NCBI GenBank assembly: GCA_023432805.1
Contig: JAEYUG010000057.1
Location: 1 to 64,000, forward strand
DNA from: Bacteroidota bacterium
GTDB taxonomy: Bacteria > Bacteroidota > Ignavibacteria > SZUA-365
DNA length: 64,000 bases
Direction: 5' to 3'
Below the pieces are notes generated by a model, which worked only from the letters and a program-made list of their open reading frames with translations, had not been told where the DNA came from and made no database searches. The translations under genes and the position numbers were made by a program. Below, one piece after another: positions 35,522-43,499 of the stretch (the stretch's first letter is position 1; each line of letters starts with the position of its first letter).

Positions 35522-37453
35522 ATGAAGTACACGTCAAAACGCATGTCCCGGAAGGCCGTTGATTTCGAGAATCAACGGTTCGAGCACTACGCGGCGACCC
35601 GCAAGGGCCGTCTCGATCAGCGTGCCAAAGAGGCGTGGGAACTCTTCCACAACGACCGGGACGGCACCGACACCCAGTACACCCGCACGCAGATCGAGAT
35701 GCTCGAACAGGTGGGTGCCCCGCATGTGTCGATGAACTTCATGTATCCGATCCTCTCGCACCAGAAGGGCGTGCTGACCGCCGACCCGCCGATGGGCCGC
35801 GTCGTGCCCGACGGTGCGACCGACAAGCAGAAGGCGTACCTGTACGAGAAGCTCTGTGATGCGGTCTGGCGGCGATCGAAAGCCCGCTCGGCGTATGCAA
35901 AGGCCGTCAAGGAGATGCTCATCGTCTACTACTCGGCCCTGCATGTCGAGCCGGTGTCCTTCTACCGACCCGGCATGTTCGACCTGACCATCGGCCACAC
36001 CTCGTGGGAGGATCTGTACATCGACCCCGACGCACGCGAGTCCGGTCTGAACTTCCGGGATGCCGAGTGCATGTACGTCGCCAAGATCATTCCCGAACGC
36101 AAGGTGAAGAACATCTACGGCGTGGGCGTGCCCGCGAACCAGATGCTGCTGCACTCGGGCGTGTTCGACCGCGACGAGGAACTCGACAACCGACAGGTGC
36201 TGATCCGCGACGTGTACGAGAAGGAGTACGGGATCTACCTGATCATTGTGGATGCAACGGACCCGATGAACCCGGTGGTGACGCGCAAGGTGGTGTCGAG
36301 CGAGCGCGAGATGGAAAAGTGGAAGACGGGTCCGTTCCTTATTCAGGCCGCCCGCGAGGGCGTCTACGTGCGTCGGCGCACCATCCTCGGCGATGACATC
36401 GAGCTGGCCAATGTGTTCCTGCCGCTGACCGAGTATCCGTTCGCGATCCTGACCGCTGACGATTACATCAGTCCCTACGGAAAGGCCCCCGCCGAGTTCC
36501 TGCGCGAGATGCAGAAGGCCATGAACAAGTTCTGGCAGATCGTGGTGCTCAACGCCATGCTGGCCTCGAACACGCGCTTCATGGGACCGAAGGGATCGTT
36601 CGTCGACAAGGACGCCTGGACCAGATACGCGGCGGTCGCGGGCCACACCTACGAGTACATCGCGGATTCGACGCTGCCGAACGGCGGCAAGCCCGAGATC
36701 ATCGCCCCCCTGCCGCTCAACAGCGCCTTCTATCAGCTTGCCGAGCAGCTCAAGAGCATGGGCGAGTACACGACCGGCACGCACCCGTTTCAGATGGGCG
36801 ATCCGAACGCCGCACCGAACACGGCGGGTGCCGGACAGCAGCTGCAGGCGGCGGGCACGATCCGTCTGCGCGATCTCAAGGCGCGGATCGGCATGTCGAT
36901 CGGCATGGGCCTGTGGATCCCGGTGATCCAGTACATCAACCATTACGGATCCCGCGACCAGATCATCCGCTACATCGATGATACCGAGGAATTGCAGGAG
37001 ATCCCGCTCGACCAGATCCTCGACGATTCGTCCATCGAGGAGTTCGACATCCAGACCGGCATCAAGACGAGCCTGCCGACCGACCGGGAGCGACTCCTGC
37101 TGCTTCTGCAGACCTTCATCGGGCAGGTCGCGGATCCGGGCCTTCAGCGTGTCGCGCTCGAGGAGACGCTCAAGCTGCAGGACTGGCCGGTGTTCGAGAC
37201 CATCTCCAAGAAGTTCGATGTCGTGCGCGAACAGCAGGGACAGATGGCGCAGATGCAGGAACAGATCGAGAAGCTGAACGCGCTCGTGGACCGCCTGTCG
37301 ACCGAGGTCATCATCGGCAAGGAGAAGGTCGAACTGGAGAAATTCAAGGGCGACATGGGCGTGATCCGTGCACAGACCGAGGCGAAGGCCCAGGTGGCGC
37401 TCGGCAAGCTCCAGAACGCCGACAGTGTTGAACAAGCAGTAGAGGAACTCTGA
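35522..37453 (+). CDS. Portal protein (podovirus type)
   Basis: A 643-residue protein that would form the dodecameric DNA gate at one capsid vertex. It has the N-terminal region of P22-like portals (HVSMNFMYPILSHQKGVLTA), a central region (SYEDLYIDPDA-like: TSWEDLYIDPDARESGLNFR), SPYGKAPAEFLREMQKAMNK, and a long C-terminal coiled helix (VREQQGQMAQMQEQIEKLNA). No Shine-Dalgarno is obvious. The ATG at 35,522 is favoured over the GTG two codons earlier. It overlaps the scaffold-like gene by TGATG. There is no terminase gene directly upstream, which is unusual. Confidence 0.85.
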   Translation: MKYTSKRMSRKAVDFENQRFEHYAATRKGRLDQRAKEAWELFHNDRDGTDTQYTRTQIEMLEQVGAPHVSMNFMYPILSHQKGVLTADPPMGRVVPDGATDKQKAYLYEKLCDAVWRRSKARSAYAKAVKEMLIVYYSALHVEPVSFYRPGMFDLTIGHTSWEDLYIDPDARESGLNFRDAECMYVAKIIPERKVKNIYGVGVPANQMLLHSGVFDRDEELDNRQVLIRDVYEKEYGIYLIIVDATDPMNPVVTRKVVSSEREMEKWKTGPFLIQAAREGVYVRRRTILGDDIELANVFLPLTEYPFAILTADDYISPYGKAPAEFLREMQKAMNKFWQIVVLNAMLASNTRFMGPKGSFVDKDAWTRYAAVAGHTYEYIADSTLPNGGKPEIIAPLPLNSAFYQLAEQLKSMGEYTTGTHPFQMGDPNAAPNTAGAGQQLQAAGTIRLRDLKARIGMSIGMGLWIPVIQYINHYGSRDQIIRYIDDTEELQEIPLDQILDDSSIEEFDIQTGIKTSLPTDRERLLLLLQTFIGQVADPGLQRVALEETLKLQDWPVFETISKKFDVVREQQGQMAQMQEQIEKLNALVDRLSTEVIIGKEKVELEKFKGDMGVIRAQTEAKAQVALGKLQNADSVEQAVEEL

Positions 37454-38610
37454 TGGCACAACTCGACGGAACACCCGTGGCAGTCGAGCCGGCCGCCTCG
37501 CATGCAGGCGCATCTGTGGCCACCCCGCCTCCGATGCCGATCTGGAATTTCGGATCGGGTGACATGAACGACATCTCGGCCCTCGACGATCCGATGGCCA
37601 CCGTCCTGTTCAGCGATGCGGACGCGACTCATGTCGGCTCCGGTGGCGTCATGGACGGCGAGGGGACGGGCTTCGTTCCCAAGCCCATGAACGAACTCAT
37701 GGAGAGCGAGCAGGCCGGGACGGCCGGGCTTCCCACGTACACCCCTGTGGAACCGGGCGCGACGGTACCTCCCGCGACCGAGACCCAGGCTGCACCGGAC
37801 GCCGCCGCCACACCCCCGGCACCCCCCAGTGATGCGACCACGACGCCCGCGCCTCCCGAGGTGGAAGCGCTGCGGACCGAACTCGAGTCGCTCAAGCAGG
37901 TCAAGGAGTACATGGATTCCGAGGATTTCCAGAACGCGCGCATCATCGCGGAAGAACTCTTCAAGGATCCTGCAACCTTCATTCAGCAGTACCTCCCGAG
38001 TGTCGTCGAACAACTCGGCATCCGGGAGCGCGCACAGGCCGCCGAGTCCCCGCAGGACTTCGCACGGCAGTACATGGAGCAGAAGCTCATCGAGAAGTAT
38101 GGCGAGGATTTCACCTACAGCCCCCACGATGCGGGGTTCAGGGGCACGCAGTCGTATGACTTCGATGTCGACCGCCAGCTGTTTCTCCAGGAGGGTTTCT
38201 CCACGTACTACGGCGAACAGCAGCGGGTGGCGCAGTCGGTCGAACAGCGCACACAGGCCGCAGTCACGGCGGCCGCCTCGGTGGGCGAGAAGTACGGTCT
38301 GACCCGCGATCAGGTGCATGAGGCCCTGACGCAGCTGGACGCCATCAAGGACGATCCGGTGGCCACGTACTACGACATGGCCTTCCTCTGGCTCAAGCAG
38401 AACGGGAAGCTCCCGGCGACGAACCCCGCGCCCGGAGTTGTGACCCCGCCGGTGCATCCAAACCAGATGCAGCGGCGTCCCGAATCCGTCCCCGCTCCCG
38501 GTGTCGCATCGACACCCGCCGCATCCAGCGAACCGGTCAACGCCGTGCTCGCGGAGATCGCAGGGGACTTCCCCATGGACTTCCTGATGGAAGGCATCCA
38601 CGGGTTCTAA
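37453..38610 (+). CDS. Scaffold-like capsid assembly protein
   Basis: A 385-residue acidic, Ala/Pro-rich protein. A disordered N-terminal part (TETQAAPDAAATPPAPPSD) is followed by helices (EVEALRTELESLKQVKEYMD; ARQYMEQKLIEKYGEDF) and a Pro-rich tail with an amphipathic end. Position between portal and major capsid plus this composition is typical of scaffolding proteins, which do not conserve sequence. The call rests on context and composition. Confidence 0.68.
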   Translation: MAQLDGTPVAVEPAASHAGASVATPPPMPIWNFGSGDMNDISALDDPMATVLFSDADATHVGSGGVMDGEGTGFVPKPMNELMESEQAGTAGLPTYTPVEPGATVPPATETQAAPDAAATPPAPPSDATTTPAPPEVEALRTELESLKQVKEYMDSEDFQNARIIAEELFKDPATFIQQYLPSVVEQLGIRERAQAAESPQDFARQYMEQKLIEKYGEDFTYSPHDAGFRGTQSYDFDVDRQLFLQEGFSTYYGEQQRVAQSVEQRTQAAVTAAASVGEKYGLTRDQVHEALTQLDAIKDDPVATYYDMAFLWLKQNGKLPATNPAPGVVTPPVHPNQMQRRPESVPAPGVASTPAASSEPVNAVLAEIAGDFPMDFLMEGIHGF

Positions 38611-38625
38611 CACGCATGAATTCTC

Positions 38626-39987
38626 ATGGCAGTCAATGATCTCGGTCAGGTCATCGCCGGAGCATGGGGTCCCGGGAACATCCCGAACGAACTGCTCAAG
38701 TATGACAAGGACAAAGCGGGCCTTCTGCTCTTCCTGGAGCGCGGAACCTCCCGCATGATGCACATGATCCACGAGCGGTTCGGCAAGCGCGATGTGACGA
38801 GTTTCCGACCGATGTGGTTCGATGTCAATCAGCTCGACGATGTGTTCACCGCGCTCGAGACGCAGACGCAGGCGACGTTCAAGCAGATCAAGATGACGAA
38901 CGATCAGGCCATCCAGCTGCAGCCTGGTGATCTGCTCGCCGTCGACGGTCTGTTCTGCGCCGACGGTGCGGCAGGCGGCACGGCAGGCACCTACTCCCGC
39001 GTGTGGTCCACGACGCACCGCATGGAGGAGATGATCCTCGTCGAGCGCGAACCGATCAAGGACTCGGCCGGCGCGGGTTATGCCTACGTCCATGTCCGTC
39101 GCGGGTACATCAACAACTACGCGACCGGCCGCATCAATGCCGAGCCGACCGCCGCCGCAAGTGCCGATGGCTACCTGCAGGACAACGACCGTCTGCTCAA
39201 GATGGCCAACACGCAGTGGACCGGATCGGACGCACCCCGCGGCGTCTCGAAGAACATCGAGGTCGACTCGAACCCGCTGCAGATCATGCGGTTCGCGTTC
39301 GAGGAGCAGGTCGAGGCCTCGAAGGAACAGACGTTCCAGAAGGAGTCGCACATGAACATCTCGCAGAAGCTGGCGCTCAAGCGCATGGCCTACGAGATGG
39401 AGTACCGCGCGCTCTACGGCACGCCGATCATCGAGCAGGAGGGCAACTCGCACCGGTACGCGACGGGCGGTCTCTTCCACTACGTCCAGAATACGATCGA
39501 CTATTCGGCCGCAGGCTCGGTCACGTCGATGGACTGGATGGCATTCCAGCGCAATGTCATGGCCCCGCTGTTCGAACTTGGCGGCTCGGGATCCAAGGTG
39601 GCGTTCTGCTCGATCTCGCAGTTCACGAACCTCGCGACCCTGCTCTGGAACAAGGTCACGATCTCGATCAACGAGTCGTGGTCGAAGGCCTTCAAGTTCG
39701 AGATCTACAAGATCGCGGGCGGGGGTGGCGAACTGAACCTGGTGCCGTCCTGGGTGTACGGACGCAACCGGTTCCGCGCCAATCAGATGCTCGTGCTCGA
39801 CTTCGGCGGCCCGTACTTCAAGGTCGATGTCATGGAGGACATCCACATCAACAAGGGGCCGAACGGCGCCGGTCTGCAGCTTCCGGGTCAGCGCATCAAG
39901 AAGTACGAGTATGTCGGCATCACCGGCCTGCAGCGTCGTGCCAAGCAGTATCACGCCATCGTCACCGGCCTCCCGGCCCTCGCATAA
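38626..39987 (+). CDS. Major capsid protein (SU10-like, HK97 fold)
   Basis: A 453-residue protein resembling the SU10 major head protein family (DUF5309). Segments include the N-terminal arm (LLLFLERGTSRMMHMIHERF), RRGYINNYATG, the long spine helix region (EEQVEASKEQTFQKESHMNI, LALKRMAYEMEYRALYG), FCSISQFTNLATLLWNKV and a C-terminal ending QRRAKQYHAIVTGLPA. It lies after the scaffold-like gene. Protease is not separately encoded nearby. Confidence rests on position, size and family resemblance. Confidence 0.8.
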   Translation: MAVNDLGQVIAGAWGPGNIPNELLKYDKDKAGLLLFLERGTSRMMHMIHERFGKRDVTSFRPMWFDVNQLDDVFTALETQTQATFKQIKMTNDQAIQLQPGDLLAVDGLFCADGAAGGTAGTYSRVWSTTHRMEEMILVEREPIKDSAGAGYAYVHVRRGYINNYATGRINAEPTAAASADGYLQDNDRLLKMANTQWTGSDAPRGVSKNIEVDSNPLQIMRFAFEEQVEASKEQTFQKESHMNISQKLALKRMAYEMEYRALYGTPIIEQEGNSHRYATGGLFHYVQNTIDYSAAGSVTSMDWMAFQRNVMAPLFELGGSGSKVAFCSISQFTNLATLLWNKVTISINESWSKAFKFEIYKIAGGGGELNLVPSWVYGRNRFRANQMLVLDFGGPYFKVDVMEDIHINKGPNGAGLQLPGQRIKKYEYVGITGLQRRAKQYHAIVTGLPALA

Positions 39988-39997
39988 GGAGAACGAC

Positions 39998-40636
39998 ATG
40001 AAGAACATTCTCACGCTTGTCGTGCTGTGCCTTCTGGTGGACACGGCCTCCGCGCAGATCGCGGGATCGCAGGGGACGGTCACGCCCCCGAACGCCGAGC
40101 GGTACACGGCACAGGCACTGACGCGCAACCTGATCCTCGAGCCGTTCGACAACAAGAACGCATGGGAATCGAAGCTGAGCGCGACGGTGGCCGACGTGAT
40201 CACCAACGGCATCATCGACACGGCCATCGCGGCCAAGTACACGCTCTACGGCAAGGTCTGGGCCACGAGTCAGGCCGAGGGATTCCCTCGCGTGCACATC
40301 GGCGGTGTGGATTCGGCAGACATCATCGTCTCGTACCGGTGGGTCAACTTCACGGCGCAGACCGCCGGGTACGGTCCTTGGACGGTCGCGGGCTCGATGT
40401 CGATCAAACTGCCGCGAGGCAGTCGCGACACCCTGCGACGGGTGCTGACCCCGGCCTTCACCGACACGACGTTCAAGAACGCCGAATCGGGCTACATCCA
40501 GTTCAAGTACGAGGTCACGCCCGCGAACGCAAAGGTGACCGGCGGTGCAAATCGTCCGCAGAACACCAGGCAGCGAACCTTCACCACGTGGCGTGGTGAG
40601 GCCACTCTCACTTTCCGACGCGCAGGAGGCCGTTAA
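39998..40636 (+). CDS. Virion-module protein with a Sec signal peptide
   Basis: A 212-residue protein directly after the major capsid gene, with AAGGAG before the ATG. The N-terminus is a clean signal peptide: basic MKN, hydrophobic ILTLVVLCLLV, then TASA/QIA with Gln at +1. The mature part is rich in strands (YTLYGKVWATSQAEGF, DIIVSYRWVNFTAQT, TTWRGEATLTFRRAGGR). An exported protein here is unexpected because capsids assemble in the cytoplasm. It may be a lysogen or infected-cell surface protein rather than a decoration protein. It meets the next gene by TAATG. Confidence 0.75.
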   Translation: MKNILTLVVLCLLVDTASAQIAGSQGTVTPPNAERYTAQALTRNLILEPFDNKNAWESKLSATVADVITNGIIDTAIAAKYTLYGKVWATSQAEGFPRVHIGGVDSADIIVSYRWVNFTAQTAGYGPWTVAGSMSIKLPRGSRDTLRRVLTPAFTDTTFKNAESGYIQFKYEVTPANAKVTGGANRPQNTRQRTFTTWRGEATLTFRRAGGR

Positions 40637-40959
40637 TGGAATCGACCGGAACCACTCTCGTTGGCCAGTTCTTCGATCAGGAGCGGATCGTGCGTGATGC
40701 CCCGAGTGCGAACTCGTGGGCGCGCGAAATCCACCGCGTCAAGACGAACGGCTCGGGGGCCGCGACCCTCTACACCCGCATGGACCGCATCGTCGCGGTG
40801 CTGACCGGCATCGACGGCACGACGGCAGGCAACGCCCCGGCAGTCGATTGCGACGGTGGCGTGTACGATGCCACGACCGAACTGTATGGCGTGCCTGTCG
40901 CCGGTGCGAACAACACCGAGTACTGCGTCATGATCGTCGGCAATTTCGAGGGCAAGTAA
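40636..40959 (+). CDS. Small virion-module protein (107 aa)
   Basis: A strand-rich 107-residue protein (GTTLVGQFFDQERIVRDA, TLYTRMDRIVAVLTGID, EYCVMIVGNFEGK). Its place between the capsid and adaptor genes and its size suit a capsid decoration or head-completion protein. No motif is decisive. Confidence 0.6.
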   Translation: MESTGTTLVGQFFDQERIVRDAPSANSWAREIHRVKTNGSGAATLYTRMDRIVAVLTGIDGTTAGNAPAVDCDGGVYDATTELYGVPVAGANNTEYCVMIVGNFEGK

Positions 40960-40962
40960 CCC

Positions 40963-41589
40963 ATGGCCACGCCGGTACTCGACGATCTGAACGTCAAGCT
41001 GGCGTACCTGCTCGGAGATCCATACGCGCCGAGTACGGGTGCTGTCGTGACTGCCACGGACGACGGCATCTCGTACTCGGCGGTTCTCCGGGACCAGTTC
41101 CTGACCGATGCCGTGCGCATGGTCATCTCGCGGTACGGCGTTCTCGCCCTCAAGGAACGCGACATCCGGGAGTCGTACTGCCGCAAGGTCCAGATCACGA
41201 CCAATCCGTACACGGTCCCGACGGACCTGCACCGGATCCTCTCGCTCTCCTACTACGGCAAGAAGCTCTCGACCCGGCCCCTGCCCGACGGACGGGACGC
41301 CTCGGTCTACTGGCAGAACGCGCCGTACTTCGAACTCGATCCGGGCACGGGGACGATGTCGTTCTACAACTGCCGCGCACCGGGCACGTTCGCCGCGACC
41401 ATGTGGTATCAGCGGACGGTCCCGAATCTGACGCACAACGGCGCCGAGGACATCCTTCTCGGTCCGATGTTTTACCCGCTCATCCTGTCGTTCGCCAATG
41501 CGCTCGGACGCCGCACGCATCAGGAACTTGGCGCACTCGCCAAGCAGGACGCAGTCACTGAGCTTCAATCCATGAAGGACGCAGACTAA
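40963..41589 (+). CDS. Head-tail adaptor candidate (208 aa)
   Basis: A protein with an N-terminal helical bundle (VLDDLNVKLAYLLGDPY; FLTDAVRMVISRYGVLALKE), a beta insert (PYTVPTDLHRILSLSYYG) and a C-terminal helical pair (FYPLILSFANALGRRTHQEL). This layout matches phage neck adaptors of the gp6/gp4 type that dock under the portal. It ends in a TAATG junction with the next gene. Family not certain. Confidence 0.62.
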   Translation: MATPVLDDLNVKLAYLLGDPYAPSTGAVVTATDDGISYSAVLRDQFLTDAVRMVISRYGVLALKERDIRESYCRKVQITTNPYTVPTDLHRILSLSYYGKKLSTRPLPDGRDASVYWQNAPYFELDPGTGTMSFYNCRAPGTFAATMWYQRTVPNLTHNGAEDILLGPMFYPLILSFANALGRRTHQELGALAKQDAVTELQSMKDAD

Positions 41590-42506
41590 TGGCCATCACG
41601 GCATCCCCTCTCTCCTACAACTGGACGATCAAGGAAGTCCTCGATGAGGTTCGTGCGATCACGAAGGAGGAGGACGAGCAGGTCGTCTCGGATGACAACA
41701 TCCGCGCACACGCACAGTGGGCGGTGCACAACATGATCAAGATCTTCCCGGCCATCAAGAACGAGTACCTCGTCGACGTCCCGTTCGTGGTCAGCACCGC
41801 CGCCACGCCGCAGGTCTCGACGCTCGTGCGTCCGACCACGAGTGCAACGGCCACGCCGATCAAGGTGACGATGTGTCCCACGGGATCGACCATCACCCTC
41901 GGCGCGAACGGGCTGTACAACTTCCACTACGAGCATCCGACGAACTTCATCATCCTCGGGTGGAAGGATCTCTGGAACGAACTGACCGGTACGTGCCGCG
42001 CATCGAGCGACTACTCGCAGCTGATGGGCCACTGCCTGAACAACAACACGCAGCTCGCGCGCACGGTCGCCTACCACACGGCGGGACGACAGCTCTGGGT
42101 GTCGGTGCGCGAGGGCATGGTCAAGGGCACGGGCGGGAGCGCCACGAACGTCATCATTCACGGCATCGGATGGCGCACGCCGCTCAAGCTCGTCGAACTC
42201 GCCGTCTCGGCGGTCCCGACCTACGCATCCGAGGACCACACCGAGTCGGCCCTCGACGAGACCAAGCGCTACATCCCGCAGGTCAATGACTGGGACCTGA
42301 TCGACGCCCCGGACGATTACGTCCCGATGGTGATCAACCTCGCGTCGATCAAGGTCTGGAGCCAGGTCGGCAAGATCTCGAAGGAACAGGAGACGGCACA
42401 GCTCGAACAGGCCTACGGACAGTTCTTCGAGTCGACCGAGATGCAGCTCGCCCAGCGTGACGTCTACCGCAAGGATACCCAGTACAAGGATCGAGGACAC
42501 CAGTAA
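41589..42506 (+). CDS. Virion-module structural protein, adaptor-like (305 aa)
   Basis: Like its neighbours it has a helical N-terminal part (TIKEVLDEVRAITKEEDEQV; RAHAQWAVHNMIKIFPAIK), a beta middle and a helical C-terminal part (GKISKEQETAQLEQAYGQF). Three consecutive genes of this build (208, 305 and 257 residues) suggest a stacked connector or neck. TAATG at both ends implies translational coupling. No family recognised. Confidence 0.58.
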   Translation: MAITASPLSYNWTIKEVLDEVRAITKEEDEQVVSDDNIRAHAQWAVHNMIKIFPAIKNEYLVDVPFVVSTAATPQVSTLVRPTTSATATPIKVTMCPTGSTITLGANGLYNFHYEHPTNFIILGWKDLWNELTGTCRASSDYSQLMGHCLNNNTQLARTVAYHTAGRQLWVSVREGMVKGTGGSATNVIIHGIGWRTPLKLVELAVSAVPTYASEDHTESALDETKRYIPQVNDWDLIDAPDDYVPMVINLASIKVWSQVGKISKEQETAQLEQAYGQFFESTEMQLAQRDVYRKDTQYKDRGHQ

Positions 42507-42721
42507 TGAAGAAGTACATCATCAGCGAGAAGGAGCGCGAGACGGTCCAGAGCGTCATCGGACGTCTGCTCGTGGGCGACCCCTCCCTGCAACTCATGCG
42601 CTCGGATTTCAAGGACGATCTGCGCAAGGCGGCAACGATCCTCCAGACCCTTTCGCCCTCGCCGGAGAGCGCACCAGACGGTCTGGCTGAAACCCTGCGC
42701 ACGGAGAAGCGCAGGAAATGA
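42506..42721 (+). CDS. Small helical virion-module protein (71 aa)
   Basis: A charged helical protein (SEKERETVQSVIGRLLVGD, RSDFKDDLRKAATILQ) coupled to both neighbours (TAATG upstream, ATGA downstream). It could be a chaperone or small assembly factor. No family recognised. Confidence 0.6.
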   Translation: MKKYIISEKERETVQSVIGRLLVGDPSLQLMRSDFKDDLRKAATILQTLSPSPESAPDGLAETLRTEKRRK

Positions 42722-43491
42722 CCCCGAACGAACTCATCTCGATCGCGTCGAACAATCTCGGCGACGGTGGGTTCGTCCTGTTGAACCGGGAGGAGTACCT
42801 CCAGTTCACCAACGACGTCGCGCACGACCTCTGGTCCGGCTCGAAGGCCTGCCATGTCGTGCGTGAGTATGTCCTCCCGTCGGGCGAGCGGTACTTCGAT
42901 CTCGACGAGGATGACATCATCGAGTTCGTCTCGATCCAGATTCGGGCGAAGGACACGGCGGTCAACTCGCCCGAGGAACCGATCTTCCGCACGGACACGG
43001 CGGTCTATCCGCAGCAGGAGAAGCCCCCGCTCCAGAACATCGAGGAGGGGCTCGGCCTCTGGAAGAACATCGGCAACACGTCGCGCCGGCAGCACCTGAC
43101 GCCCGAGTTCCGCAACGGGCGTTACCGGATCCATTCGCCGCAGCAGTTCAGCGACGGGCAGGTACTGACCCTTCATCTGGTCATCACGAGCCCGCACTAC
43201 ATCTGGCTGGACAAGGCCGTCGTGGACCCGACCGATCCTGATGTGGTCGTGGACCTGACCGACTCCGAGCGCATCTGGGAACCTTTCCGCAACCTCTTCA
43301 TCGAGGGCGTGACCTGGCGCGCCGCACGGCGCATGGTGAACTTCACGAAGGACAACCGCTCGTCGATCTGGCAGTCGGCGCAGTCGCTGTACTTCTCCAA
43401 GTACCTGCCCGACGCCATTCACTTCGTGCACAGTCTCAAGGACTCTGCCTCGGTTCTTCACGTGGAGCCGTTCCGCTATCTCGACGAATAG
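42718..43491 (+). CDS. Neck/adaptor-like virion protein (257 aa)
   Basis: A protein with an N-terminal helix-rich region (NELISIASNNLGDGGFVLLN, REEYLQFTNDVAHDL), a beta middle (HVVREYVLPSGERYFDLDED) and a C-terminal helix pair (RNLFIEGVTWRAARRMVNF). It lies directly before the nozzle-like protein, the expected place for a head-closure or tail-adaptor protein. Assignment is by context. Confidence 0.58.
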   Translation: MTPNELISIASNNLGDGGFVLLNREEYLQFTNDVAHDLWSGSKACHVVREYVLPSGERYFDLDEDDIIEFVSIQIRAKDTAVNSPEEPIFRTDTAVYPQQEKPPLQNIEEGLGLWKNIGNTSRRQHLTPEFRNGRYRIHSPQQFSDGQVLTLHLVITSPHYIWLDKAVVDPTDPDVVVDLTDSERIWEPFRNLFIEGVTWRAARRMVNFTKDNRSSIWQSAQSLYFSKYLPDAIHFVHSLKDSASVLHVEPFRYLDE

Positions 43492-43499
43492 GAGGCCGC

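Noticed and set aside
37144..40242. A 1,032-codon minus-strand open frame across the portal, scaffold and capsid genes
   Set aside because: It is a mirror frame of GC-rich plus-strand genes with good family matches; its translation is rich in Arg, His, Leu and Val and has no domain logic.
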